Shown here: positions 1-11,589 of the stretch, piece after piece
Layout of the letters: each line of letters begins with the position of its first letter
How positions within the stretch are numbered: the stretch's first letter is position 1
Assembly: GCA_030248135.1 (NCBI GenBank)
Contig: JASANC010005818.1
Coordinates: 1 to 64,000 of the forward strand
Reading direction: 5' to 3'
Length of the DNA stretch: 64,000 nucleotides
DNA from: Theristus sp. LFF4_11
Taxonomy: Eukaryota > Nematoda > Chromadorea > Monhysterida > Xyalidae
Made by a program: the position numbers and the translations under genes
The notes under the pieces: model-generated
Database searches by the model: none
What the model was told of the DNA's origin: nothing
The model's input: the letters and a program-made list of their open reading frames with translations, nothing else

Positions 1-1850
1 TCTATATTATTAAATTTACAAAGTGTCTGTCTGTGCGTGGCACTTTTTTCCAATTTGAATTGGCGCCCTTTTTTGCTACTTAAGAAAACTCCATCTCAAT
101 TTCCTTAACCTATTTTTTATTAATGCCAGTTGAGATTGTTTTCTCAAAACGTCGCTCTTCATAGTTGGAGTCATCATGATACTCTTTGGTCAACAGAGAC
201 AGTTCGGCGCAGCATAGGCAAATGAAAGCGGTGGCTGATCAAAAAAATTGATGATCGACAGGGAAAGATGTAACAAAACCGTCTTTGAAAAAAGTTTGAA
301 TTTTTTTTGTTTTAAAAAATCGGGTAGCACAAAACACACATTGACATCGGCATTGCAAGTTGCACTTTGGATTCAAAACAAGTAAATTTCATTGAAATTG
401 ATACTCCATGTTTCATTTTCAAATTGATACTCCATGGTTTATGCGCGATAATTTCAACGTAACGCACGATGGGCAACTGGCAATTGTTGCTGCTCAAAAC
501 TTGACGAGCGACTGCGAAAGATGTAACAAAACCGTCTTTGAAAAAAGTTAGTTTTTTAATTGGGTCGAAATGGTATTTACCATTCATTTTCACTTTGCAA
601 AATGTTTGGGTCATGTTGGGGTAAACGGGTAAAAAGCAATGACTGCAAAACGAAATTATAAACGTCACTTTTTGTTTCTTCTATTCATTTTCACTTTAGA
701 AAAAAGGCTTGGCTTATGTTAGGGTAACCGGGTAAAAGAAGCATTAGCTTTTTAAAACGGGTATTTTTTAATGAAAAAAACGTTAATTTTTGTATTTTTA
801 ATTCAATCTTACCTGATGATCGACTGGGAAAGATGTAACAAAACCGTCTTTGAAAAAAGTTCGAACTTTTTTGTTTTTGAAAATCGGGTTGCAAAACGCA
901 CATCCACATCGGCATTGCAAGTTTCACTTTGTATTCAAAACCAGTACATTTCATTGAAATTGATACTCCATGTTTCATTTTCAAATTGATACTCCATGGT
1001 TACGAGCGACAATTTCAACGTAACGCACAATGGGCAACTGGCAATTGTTGCTGCTCAAAACTTGACGAGCGACTGTCAAAGTTGTAACAAAACCGTCTTT
1101 GAAAAAAGTTTAATTAAAAAGTTTTTAATTGGGTCGAAATGGTATTTACCATTCACTTTGCAAAATGTTTGGGTCATGTTGAGGTATTTTATATATAAAC
1201 GGGTAAAAAGCAATGACTGCAAAACGAAATTATAAACGTCACTTTTTGATACTTCTATTCATTTTCACTTTAGAAAAAAGGCTTGGCTTATGTTAGGGTT
1301 ATCGGGTAAACTTTTTAAAACGGGTAATTTTTAATGAAAAAAACGTTAATTTTTATATTTTTTATTCAATCTTACTTAACTTACAAAAAGGCTTGACTTA
1401 GGTTAGGGTGAACGGGTAAAAATAGCAAAATCATAAACTTCGCATTTTCACTTTGCAAAAAAGGCTTAGCTTAGGTAAACGGGTAAAAGAAGCATTAGCT
1501 TTTTAAAACGGGTAATTAAAAAAACGTTAATTTTTATGTTTTTATTCAATCTTACTTCACTTACGAAAAGGCTTGACTTAGGTTAGGGTGAACGGAAAAA
1601 AATAGCAAAATCATAAACTTCGTATTTTCACTTTACAAAAAAGGCTTGGCTTAGGTAAACGGGTAAAAAAGCATTAGCTTTTTAAAACGGGTAAATGAAA
1701 AAAAAACGTTAGTTTTTATATTTTTTATTCAATTTTACTTCATTTACAAAAAGGCTTGCCTTCGGTTAGGGTAAACGGGTAAAAATAGCAAAATCATAAA
1801 CTTCGCATTTTTAATTTATTTAAATACATTAAAAAATATTGTATTGTAGG
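1..1850. repeat. AT-rich tandem repeat block with GGCTTGGCTTAGG / AAACGGGTAAAA motifs
   Basis: The block is built from internally repeated modules. A segment from about 252 to 770 recurs at about 819 to 1335, an offset of about 565 bp; both carry the same GATGTAACAAAACCGTC stretch twice. From about 1371 to 1800 a shorter unit of about 180 bp is repeated at 1371, 1551 and 1736, each beginning with AAAAGGCTTGACTTAGG-like sequence followed by AACGGGTAAA. No frame shows a convincing gene; the small ORFs here are translations of the repeat. The same AAGGCTT/CCTAATCCTAA motif family appears inverted near 12893-12945 and 25880-25985. Confidence 0.85.
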
Positions 1851-2090
1851 CGACTTAACGGCAGCACAAGGTAAATTTTCTTCAGGGTTATTATTCAGTA
1901 AACGTTACTGTTTTTTTCTTTCTAAGTCAATGCCACTTCAACAAAAAGGCTTGGCATTGATTAAGCCACATAAGCTCGGGTCAATAGGCTAGTAGTAACA
2001 TAAAGCTGCCAAATTAAAGACAACATCTTCGATCACTGACACTGCTTTGCCAAGGACAAAGCGTTGCGCAGAGGCATTGGCGAAGACACT

Positions 2091-2140
2091 GTCCCCTTCT
2101 TGTGGCGAAGGCAATGTCCCCTTCTTGTGGCGAACGCAAT
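2091..2140. repeat. 25-bp tandem duplication
   Basis: Two adjacent near-identical 25-bp units (2091-2115 and 2116-2140), each starting GTCCCCTTCTTGTGGCGAA. A third, degenerate unit precedes them. Just downstream (about 2205-2230) is a TTTGGTACCTTCGGG stretch that occurs inverted at about 25648-25662. Confidence 0.8.
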
Positions 2141-2286
2141 GGCTCACGGAACGGACGGTTCAGCCAATATCCACACTCCTCCTATGTACATACAACAATC
2201 CACAGGACTTTGGTACCTTCGGGTTTTTTGGATTTGGGGAGGAAAGTGAAAATTAACGGAAGACAACACCTTTTTGTCACGGGTAT

Positions 2287-2521
2287 GTATGACCTATTTT
2301 TTAAACGTGTCCCACTGAAATGACGTCATGTGCCGCCAAACATGCGCTTCCCGTTCACTGCAAACCAGACTTTCCGTTTAGCCGATTTCTTTCCGTAAAC
2401 AAATGGTGAATGTCGAATCGGTCACACCAAACTGAAATTTTAGTGCCTTGTACTTTGACAAACGGGCGTTTTTAAACCAAATGACGTCATTTTAGTCCGG
2501 ACACGTTTGAATAAATCCACA
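2287..2521 (+). mobile_element. MITE family A, copy 1 (ATGACGTCAT terminal inverted repeats)
   Basis: A 235-bp non-coding element whose two ends are inverted copies of each other: AAACGTGTCC followed by the perfect palindrome ATGACGTCAT near the left end, and ATGACGTCAT followed by CCGGACACGTTT near the right end. An inverted second copy lies at 49079-49299 and aligns along its length, which defines the limits. There is no ORF, so the element is non-autonomous. The source transposase family cannot be named from this window. Confidence 0.85.
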
Positions 2522-2939
2522 GTACCTACATAGCTGTGCGTACGTCATCAACAATAAAGCTTATCTGCAGCAACGCTTTGAAGTCTCTAATTTTTTGTTT
2601 CTGCACAGGTTTGCAGAATTTCGCACATGCTGTGATTTCACACTAAGCTGAAGAGGACAAGTGAAAAACGCTTTGAAGGTTTTTAGGTTTTTCATCAAAC
2701 CAACGCGGCGCAAAAATATAACTCTTATGTACTTGTATCCGTGTGCCACATCAGAAACTTGAAAATAGTTGTGAAGCAAAAAAGTTTCTCACTGCTTACA
2801 CAAAGCCATATTCCTCCTTTTATATGCGTCCTCCGCATTTTTAGATAATGGTAATTTCATTACAAAAGGCTGTTACAAAAGGAAATCTCTGTGAAAAGTA
2901 GAAGTTTCTGCGACTTTCTTGCCTGCCATGCAAGGTATT

Positions 2940-3095
2940 TTTGCCATTTTTCAACAAACCCCCACCCCTAGAATTTTTTGTAACCCCCCCCCCACCAATA
3001 ATCCCCCACCAATAAACGCCCACCCCTAAAAGTCGCTGACGTATTATATAATCCCCCATGGGGGTTTATTGGGGGTAATACGGTATGTCTTGTTG
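2940..3095. repeat. C-run repeat (CCCCCACCAATAA)
   Basis: Repeated ACCCCCACC, CCCCACCAATAA and CCCACCCCTAAAA blocks followed by an inverted G-run copy (ATGGGGGTTTATTGGGGG). It belongs to a general class of C/G-run repeats scattered through the window (also 12090-12540, 13455-13690, 26185-26630, 54724-54900, 57765-58090). No coding content is supported. Confidence 0.7.
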
Positions 3096-3240
3096 TTCTT
3101 TACTGTAATTCGAGTTTAGCATGCTTTGTGGTGAAAAAAGCGACAGGTTTGATCGAACTTTGGTTTATTTTCGAAACGGATAATCTTTTGCTTGTATGAA
3201 TCTTTTGCCTGGATGATTTGACTCAATAAATACATATGTA

Positions 3241-3448
3241 CCGTAAACTCTTGCATATAAGGTTCCTCCCACTTATAAGACCCCACCCAAAAGTGGGCGG
3301 AGTGTCACACACAAAATTTTGAATTGGTCAAAATCCCACCCCGTTTATAAGGATTTTATAGGCAGGTTGTCGCGCAAAATTCCGCCTTTTTCAGAAATTT
3401 TTGATTTTCAAATTTATATCAGAAGACCTTATATGCAAGACTTTGCAG
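3241..3448. mobile_element. TA-flanked MITE abutting the K2P 3' exon
   Basis: About 208 bp bounded by inverted repeats: CTTGCATATAAGGT near the left end and the reverse complement ACCTTATATGCAAG near the right end, with further matches outward and TA dinucleotides on both sides (3239-3240 and 3449-3450), as expected for a TA-targeting cut-and-paste element. It contains no ORF of its own. Its right end overlaps the last coding codons of the channel gene on the minus strand, so the channel's extreme C-terminus and stop codon are encoded by the element. Confidence 0.7.
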
Positions 3449-5761
3449 TATATCTGTGACTTCACTCACTTCCTTCCATGTAACTTGGCCACCTTTTCTT
3501 GCGCGCATCCACGACAGAAATTCAACCATGTTATGCAGGTCTGTGTCAAGATCACGATACTTTTTGCGTCGTCCAAAATAATGTATTTTCATGAAGTACT
3601 CTTTCAAGTGAGAGCTAGCCAGATCGACACACATTGTCACCACAGCGAGTCCTGCAATATGAGTATGCTGCTTACTAAAAACTGAATTAGATCATGAGTG
3701 CTCATAAACTATACATACACAATGTAACTTACCAACGATTACGAATGCTACCAACACGCTCAGAAAAATAGGATCGGTGACGACAATTTTGCCAAGCTCA
3801 ATGGTGACGATCAAGTTGAAACCAAAGTGAAACGCATGAATGAACGACCATGCAGGTTCCCAAGTGCGGAACATGAATGAGCCAAGACAACAGTATGCTG
3901 ATATGCCGGATATGTAGATCAGAATTGGAAACCAAAGTGCCTGCGAAAACGCAGTTAAATTGTGTTTAGCCAGTCGATCCCCCAAGTAATACGTCTAGTC
4001 TAAACTCTGACCTTACCCTGACATGGCTGGTCTGTGGCTCCTGTTCCTCCTCGTCCTCCCCATCGAGCCCATCGCCCTGTGCCACAACCACTTGCGTCTG
4101 TGTGCAGCCACTGCCAACGGAGCCACTGGAACTGGCTGCCCTGCTGTGCAGTCGAATGCTGCTTGCCCGTCTGTGCCTCAGTCTTCGTGAGCATCGTTTC
4201 AGCTTGCGCTCGATCAGTTTTACCAATTGAATGATGCGCATCAGGGATTCACTCAGGAATTTGCCAATATCAGCCGCTGCAAAGTTTGCGGTTGCTGAAC
4301 GCTGCTGTTGTTTTCAAAAAATGTTGCCTACAAATTACACACATAAAAGAAAAATGCCACAAAAATTTGCAAAAATCCGAGCCGTCGAGAACAATTCTAA
4401 TTTTACAGCAAAAGGTTGCTCGCACCAGTGACAAACATTAGAGGAATGCCGATCAGTGTGTAGGCGACAGCGAACACTTGGCCCCGAGACGTGTATGCAC
4501 CAACTTGATTGTAACCTGTGATGCAAGTTACGAAGTTAGTGAGCATAATGCAGTTTAAATTCGTTGCACTTTTACTTTATAATAATCAAAAGTTAAAAAC
4601 ATGATTGTAACAACCACAAGCGGAGAGAAGCGTGAGCGCGTTGAGCAGTGCTGTCGGAAACGTCCACAGGCTTTGCACCGCCGGATATGCCCGTAGTTTT
4701 TTTCTGAACGTTGCTCCTTCGTGGATTTCGCCGAGGTCCTGCATAAAACTGAGCATTCTTGCGTTCCACTCTCGCTCGTCGGCGATCGTTCGTTCGATGG
4801 CCAACGTCCACGTTTCGTTTGTAATTTCGTCATAGCGTTGCAGCAGTTTGCTCATCTTTTGCACTTGTACTGACGTTTCATGACCACTTTCCAGGGCAGC
4901 AAGCACGAGCGCGCCGACAGTCAGATAGACGAGCATGATCACAGTCAACACCACGTGAGGCAGCAGGATGTTCACGCACTGTCGCACGAAAGCCGTTTAA
5001 AATTTTTGTAAGAAGAATACCTGCATGCACTATTTGAAACAAGAAAATATTTTCGTGGTTTTTTCTAGTTTTTTTAATATTGGCATGCATATGTACACAT
5101 AGTATGCGTCTTTTTCAGTAAATTATGTAAACTGTGTTGAACTTAATGAACGGTTCGTTTATACCTTGAATAGTTTTGCCTGGTACCCCATCGGTGCGTC
5201 GTCCTCCTCCTCGAACATTTCGTCTTGTTCGTCGTCATCGCCCTCTGACAGCTCATCCAGTTTGTCCTGTCTACCATCAGCAGCGTCAGCAGCCGCTCGG
5301 CGTTGTTCTGCGATGTACATCTTCATCAAATGCTCTTTTGAAGCGGCCTCGCGCTGTGCGAGCGTCATCGTTGACAGTTTTGCTGATGAACGAGCCTTTG
5401 CTGGCGAGCTCACAGCGTGATGCGTTTTGCGAATGCGCTGCTCCGCGTGGTCATCGGTCGATAGGCTCCGGTGGCTGCTGCCTGACTCGCCTGAATGCAC
5501 GCCGACTGCACATGTAAACTGCACTTTTACTGACTCACTTTTACTGCTGCTTTTCTTATGTTCAAGTTCAAGTTGACCATGTGAAACTAAGAACTACCAG
5601 GAACACATTATTACAAAAGTAAAACTGCTTGACGTCGTGTTTATAATACCGGTTGGCACCGCGAGCAGGCGCGCATGATGCCCGAGTGACGCATCGGTCG
5701 ACTTTGGCGTTTTCGTACGCCGCAGTGCAAACATTTCCGCTGTGTTGCTGCTGCGGAACAT
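3419..5761 (-). CDS. Two-pore-domain (K2P/TWK) potassium channel subunit with altered selectivity filters
   Basis: Seven exons on the minus strand join in phase: 5761-5650, 5505-5165, 4978-4615, 4515-4426, 4276-4017, 3940-3733, 3651-3419, giving 535 residues from the ATG at 5761. The long cytoplasmic N-terminus is acidic near its end. A membrane segment (LPHVVLTVIMLVYLTVGA) is followed by an extracellular loop and pore helix WTFPTALLNALTLL, then the family signature IGIPLMFVTAADIGKFLSE. A basic M2-M3 loop, a third membrane segment, pore 2 and a fourth segment ending in GLAVVTMCVD complete a K2P topology. Such proteins dimerise to make background K+ leak channels. Oddly, filter 1 reads CGYN instead of GYG and filter 2 reads TIELGK (about residues 435-440) instead of TIGFGD, so normal K+ conduction is doubtful. 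The final SLAYKVF and stop come from a MITE end. The family call is firm; the first two exons are the least certain. Confidence 0.88.
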
Positions 5762-6690
5762 TTTTGCGCAAAGTTTATTGTTCAACTCGAACACAAGGAA
5801 AACCACTGGTTGGTGGCAGAAAGAAATATGCAGAAATTGGCAGGAAATTTGAATGAGAGCAGAGCAGCGATGTGCGATTGCATGGATTTGTGTGGGTTAA
5901 AATCCATAAAGCGGCAATAAAAACGTGCAGCTTAGTGGGCGTGCGCACTTGTGACGACTTTGCGCGATCAAAGCGCGTTGATACAGGGAATGCAGTGAAA
6001 GTATGCAGACAATGCGCAAGCTTCAAGCTGTGCCCTCCAGATAGCGCCAACCTGCTTGCTGAACAGCAACTGAAAAACGAATAAAAGTACATACATGCTC
6101 GCAAAAGGGCGCCAAATTTATGAACTTTTGGATCCACCAGCAGAAGGTTACATACGTTCGCGGGAGTTGTTGTTCGAATGATGCGTTGAGCACACATTTG
6201 TACCATGTCAGCCCCATATCGGATCCTTGTGGGATTAAAAGACCAATGGCAAAAATCTGCTCTTCAAAGAGAACGAAAATTTGAAAATTCCGGAAACGGA
6301 CAGAACATTGAGAAGCAAATGCGTGCAAGCAAGCGAACATTGATGAGTTGAGTAGCAATGAGACTGCACGAACCATTGTATCCGACCATATGACATTATT
6401 CGCACATTATTATCTGTCGATTGAAATTTCGACCAGCTGGCTAACAAGAGGATTTACATGCGCGGTTCCATCCATACTCAACGGACAAACTTGTACGAAT
6501 TTGACTTCATTACGATGTAAACGCGCACATCCACGAACGGTCACAACGCACAGCATCAATGTTCAATTAGATTTAGCTTATGCGCGTGGGGGTGGCAGGG
6601 ACATGGAACATGGGCACCCGTGATTCACCACACGCACAAAAACGAGTCTCTTGACTCCGTTAAAGAAAAGATGCATAAAGAATTAGTCAG
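5762..6690. other. Intergenic, no supportable gene
   Basis: Presumed 5' flank of the minus-strand channel gene. Several short ORFs exist on both strands but none has recognisable domains, splice-consistent extensions or a convincing start. Confidence 0.5.
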
Positions 6691-6692
6691 TA

Positions 6693-7602
6693 CAGGGTGG
6701 GCCAAAAAACGGTTCCATTTTCAAACTGCTGTCACTGGCTGGTGTTTCAATATTATAAGCTGAAATTTTCAGCATTGATAAAACAGGTGATGCTATTTTT
6801 CTGACAAAATTTTTATCCAGTTTGGTCAAGTAGATTCAGTTTTACAGCACAATGTTTTAAAATTCCCAAATTAAAAAAACGGATTTTTAACCAAGAATTT
6901 CACAACGAATCATTGCTCATAGACATCCAAATCATCATCAAGGTTCTCGTCTGGCAGCGGCTGGATTGCATTTTACGCAAAACTGGCGAGTCACTGCAGA
7001 AAAACTTTCAGATTGCTCCCACCAGATAGCACACCAGACCCGTTGTTCTGCTGTCCACTTAACCATGACGAAACTGCAGAAAACTAAAACTGAAACACTG
7101 TTTTTATTCAAACCGCAGAAAAACTTTTCAAAAGAAACAAATTAACAGACAGAGCAACACACAAAACAAAAAGTCAACTGAACAATTCTTTCTGTCGCAG
7201 TCGCATGACTGCTAACTCGAGTCCGTTGTGAAACATCAGAATTTCGCTCGAGCTGCTCAAATGCAATTCAAGTGTGAGACCTTTCCACTTTGAGCGCATG
7301 ATTTGAACTATCAATACCCCGGGTATCCAAAAAGACCCATTTGTCACCTTCGCAACAGTTTCAAAATTGAATCACGCATCTTGATACTATTTTTTTCTTG
7401 CATTCATTTCAGTCAATTTGTTGATTTTTCGAGCTTTTTAGAAAATCTGCCACAGTGAGCGCTAGGAATTATATATCGGAAAAAATTTTGTCAGTAAAAT
7501 GGCACCATATGTTTTATCAGTGCTGAAAATTTCCGCTCATAATATTAAAACACCAGCCAGTGACAGGAGTTTGAAAATGGAACCTTTTTTTGGCCCACCC
7601 TG
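6693..7602. mobile_element. TA-flanked CAGGGTG element 1 (910 bp, ~125-bp inverted ends)
   Basis: Begins CAGGGTGGGCCAAAAAACGG and ends with its reverse complement, with only a few mismatches over about 125 bp of each end. TA flanks both ends (6691-6692 and 7603-7604). The interior holds no ORF of useful length, so it is a non-autonomous cut-and-paste element; TA targeting fits the Tc1/mariner style, but the transposase family is not shown. It differs internally from the two other CAGGGTG elements in the window. Confidence 0.9.
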
Positions 7603-7604
7603 TA

Positions 7605-10157
7605 TATATAGTTGTTTATGCAGTTTTGATGTTAGTGTCGTTTTCAGTTCGGATTTTACGCGCGCGTCGAAAAACTGAAAGCAAAATCTCATTTTGTAAA
7701 CGCGAACCAAAAGAAGCTGCAATAAATCTTTCATGCAAAAAGAATGGGGATGTGTCAAGCTAACTCACCTAATCATGTAGACGCACCACTACAACAGCCG
7801 ATTACATTTTTTGCAGTTCTGGCATGCAGTAAAAAAAGCAGCTCAGCCCACAGATCGAGTCAAGCAAGAGTGTCACAGTAGCCCGGCTCGTACGCAAACC
7901 TGACAATGATTTGTGGCGTGAAGTCAAACCAGCGGACAAGACAGAGGTTCACTGAATCTGCCTCCCCATAGACAACGTATCGCTGTCTTTATTTTCGTTT
8001 TTAAACCAAAAATGCAAAGCAGCTAAATTTGGCGCATCCAGAACAACAGACGATAGTAGCTGTTGTCGTAAGATTGTAAATTTGGGTCTCTTGCAATAAA
8101 ATGCAAGAGATGCATCTGCACGGGACAATGCCTCTCTGACATCATGATTTGCATTTTTACCAGATCATCCTGTGAATTGTCTCGTAGTAGGGAGGTACAC
8201 ACCTAAGCTCGTTGAAATAAACTTTGCGCAAAATATGTACTCTGGGTACGAACAACGAAGGCGATGTACAACGTTCACATCAATAAAAAGGGACGGTGGA
8301 GTCTCAAAAAATGACAAACAAATGCAAACACTTGTTCGATTCAGAAAATGACAAACAAATGCAAACATTTGTTCGATTCTATGTTTCGGGACAATTACTT
8401 TTTTGTTATTTTGTGTTTCACTGCACGGCACGAACGCTGGCAATAAAAGCAACCGCAACCGGCAGCGTCAGCGGTCTATCTTGAAACAACAAAAAAAACT
8501 AACAACAAACAGCGGCCAGCTGCATTTCCGTGTGTGAAAGTTGAAAAGTGCCCATAAAAGTGGATGAGAAAGCGAAAAGCGAACGCAATGTTGTTGTGGT
8601 GCGTGCAAACGCTCACTTCCGTAACTGCCCGCGTCGATTTGCCTGCATCGAGCCGCGTGCCTGTTGGTCGCAATGACCACGGCCGCCACTGCTAATTCCG
8701 ACAGATCTCGCGTGATTCTCGGTTTTTTTTGAATCATCATCATCTGTTTGTTTTACGAGCGCATGTGGAACTTTTTGCAATTTAATATTCCGATTTATTA
8801 CTGTTTGGGTGTTGGTTTTTTGTGGTTGCATACGGTGGTAGTGGCCACTGTGATAAACACTGTTTTCAATGCACAGTGAGGTTTCCTGCAAAAGCAAGTA
8901 AAGCTTACAACAAAAGCAAACATTTACCGAGATCAACAACCATATTTTTTCAGAATAAGGATGAAAAATATTTTAAAATACGTGTGTTCATGTGAATAAG
9001 TCTGCATTAAATTGAGCAGTGCAACGCAAAAAAGTCTTTTTATACTGTCCTTTATATTTCAACACACTGTTTTTGTCTCAATGTTTCATAACATAAAGCC
9101 GATTCCATGATTATAGTGTGGCATCGGTTGCGTGCAAGCAGTGGCATAAATGATCAATGTGCAAGATCGGCTTTTACGTTCTGTTTATTATTGATTGCAA
9201 GACACGACACAAAAGGTGCAATATGCGTTATCCGACAAAAAGGTCCAACAGGGCAAAAAGTTTACTTAAAGACTGTCTGGAGAAGCATGTTTATTTGTTC
9301 AAAATGCATGTGTCGCCGTTTCAAGTAAAACGTTGACTCGGTTGTCAAGTCACTTGTTGCCACTTGCTGTCCCTTGGCGGTGTTTGTCATCGGACAACTG
9401 AAATTGTGACGCTGCGCATGTCATCGGAATGTCAACACAACCAACGAACGATTGACCGGACGACCAAACATGAATTCAGCGTTGAACAAGCGATGTTTGT
9501 AGCTAGCGCTAACATAGAAAGCGTTCAGAACGCCGTCAAGTTTTTCCGCCGGGGCCATCGAGTTTTTCTGCTATTAAAAATCATTTTTTCCATTTTCCAT
9601 ATCCCTCCCGGCAGGGGCTGTATCTCCCAAGACAAGGCAAGTATCTGCATGTGTTGCGCTGTCTTATTTTTATTTTTACCCACTGTATATTTTTATATTT
9701 TTGCGTTTTTAGGGGTTTAGTTTGAGTTTGAAATATTTAAAAAATTTAAAAAATTCAAAAAAGTGAATTATGTATGTAACTCTCAATCAAAATCATGAAA
9801 AAATGTTTTGCCTTTTTTATTCGCCAATATTGGCAATGACATTTTTTCTTTTAAATATGTCGGACTCGGACGAACATCAATTTAGAAGCATGAAAATTGT
9901 GCAAATGAATGTTATTCGATTGTTATAAAAACGAAAATGATGACTCTCGAACATGGCTATTTTTCATCATTTTCCTTCACTAGTGCGATCTTCCAACCGG
10001 TTCGTCAATAATAGAAACGTGGAGTCATTTTCTGAGCGAGTGAAAGGAAAGGTGTTCAGTTTATGTGAAAATTAAGTGCAGCAAATTGAATAACAATAGA
10101 TTTGTCGCTGTTGGTTACATAGGTAAAAAAGCCACATGATGGGTTAGGTTTATCAGT
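7605..10157. other. Long intergenic stretch without a supportable gene
   Basis: Contains many short ORFs on both strands (for example 8613-8939 minus and 9364-9720 plus) but no recognised domain and no run of exons joining in phase. A 37-bp direct duplication lies at 8309-8382. Very AT-rich sequence occupies about 9570-9900. Confidence 0.5.
8309..8382. repeat. 37-bp direct tandem duplication
   Basis: Two adjacent copies containing ATGACAAACAAATGCAAACA followed by TTGTTCGATTC; they differ at one or two bases. Confidence 0.85.
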
Positions 10158-11506
10158 ATGCCGATCAAATTGTTTCAAATACGACTCATTTTGCTTGTCT
10201 TCTTCGTGGATCATGAAACGACCCTTGGAAAGGTGCAATCGACATGCATTCTAAAGCATAGCTACGTTTTGGTTGGACATGTGAAGACTGGCGATTTTGT
10301 GAACAGCGTCTTGGATTGCTTGCTGTGGTGCGAACGTGAACAAACGTGCAGGTCTGTCATGGTTGAGGATTACGTTCGTGAAAATGTGCAACTGCAGCGA
10401 AAAGTTTTTTTTGCGTTGACAGACATTGGCTTATATAGATGATTGAGGTGTTGTTCGCTCAGTACAAGCCAAGTCAGTGAAATGTTAGCTTGTGAGACAT
10501 CAACTCAGTGGCTGACAAACCACACAAGCCGTTCACTTTGTTGAAATTTTTTGGATCACCCTGTATGCGTGAGTCTTTCACGTTGCCCAGATCAGTGGCA
10601 TTCTACCCGGCCAACGGCTTCTGTGCGTTGAACACCGAAACAGCACAACGCCAACCAGCTGCATACGAAGCTGATTTCAACAACGACGTAATCTATTTTG
10701 AAAACTGCTCGGTTATTACATCAAATAAAACTATGAGCCATCGAAGAGAAGATGCTTCTCAACTGCATCGTCGAGCTACACGACAAACAAAAAAGTGTTT
10801 TGTCGAACATGGAATGGTGCTGCTGACGTTCACAGAGCAAATGGCCACAAACATCACTGAGTTGAAACATTGCATGCGTCTGTGCGATAAACGTCCGTTC
10901 TGCAAGTATGAATATGCTGAAAAACTTTTACGCCAGTTTTTTACAACAGTTTTGGTGGTTTAACGGTTTAATTTTTGGCTGTCTCAGTAATTTTCAAACA
11001 CAGTCGATTACTTTGTTTGTAATTTTTTTATTGCAAGTGCGTTGCTGAGTTTATTGAATAAAAACTCATGCAGGTCTGCGATGTACTTTACGGACACCCG
11101 TTTGTGCATGTTCAATTCAGCAAGCAAACAGACGGCACCGCAGTTCTACATCCGCCAAGATCGTTCGATTTATTTCCAGCAGTGCACCGGCGCAGAATTG
11201 AGTCAGTCAGCTACTAGCAGCAAAATAGGAACAAAAGCACAAACACAGAGGCAAAGCTCTATGTCGACAACAACGACCACCACAGAAGCAACAGCAGCGG
11301 ACGTTGCTACCACGATCAAGCAAGACACGCGGCAGTGCCACTGCGACTGCCGTGATGCAGACGGACGAGTCGAGAAATCACTCACTGCTGGCATTTGCGT
11401 CGACTTGGACTCTGCCAAAAACTGTGAAACCATACGCAGACGCAATCTGTGCGATCGAAAACATTTTGTGAAACACTACTGTGCACGTACTTGCGGTTAC
11501 TGTTGA
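10158..11506 (+). CDS. Secreted PAN/Apple-PAN-ShKT domain protein
   Basis: Three exons, 10158-10351, 10591-10905 and 11074-11506, join in phase to give 313 residues. The ATG at 10158 starts a signal peptide (IRLILLVFF core). Two PAN/Apple-type modules follow: the first with its conserved cysteines split by intron 1 (CERE..CRS joined to VAFYPANGFCALN), the second starting at CFVEHG and ending with AMYFTDTRLCMFN. Each intron falls at the same place in its PAN module, which suggests internal duplication. A Thr-rich linker leads to a Cys-rich C-terminus whose last six cysteines (CVDL..C..C..C..C..CGYC) match the ShKT fold common in nematode secreted proteins. PAN and ShKT modules usually bind proteins or carbohydrates outside the cell; the target here is unknown. 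A polyadenylation signal AATAAA lies at 11580-11585. Confidence 0.88.
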
Positions 11507-11589
11507 TTTTTGTGAACCTGTGGCAACTCTTGATTTTTATCCATGGCTAAAAACTGATTGATAATTGATATTGAACTGAAATAAACGTG

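Noticed and set aside
1..1850. CRISPR-like array
   Set aside because: Repeats are long, AT-rich and without regular unique spacers, in a eukaryotic context.
8165..8939. Gene on the minus strand
   Set aside because: ORFs do not chain through splice sites and have no recognisable domain.
10555..10570. CACCCTGTA as the end of a CAGGGTG-type element
   Set aside because: No matching opposite end is found in or near that intron; probably chance or an old fragment.
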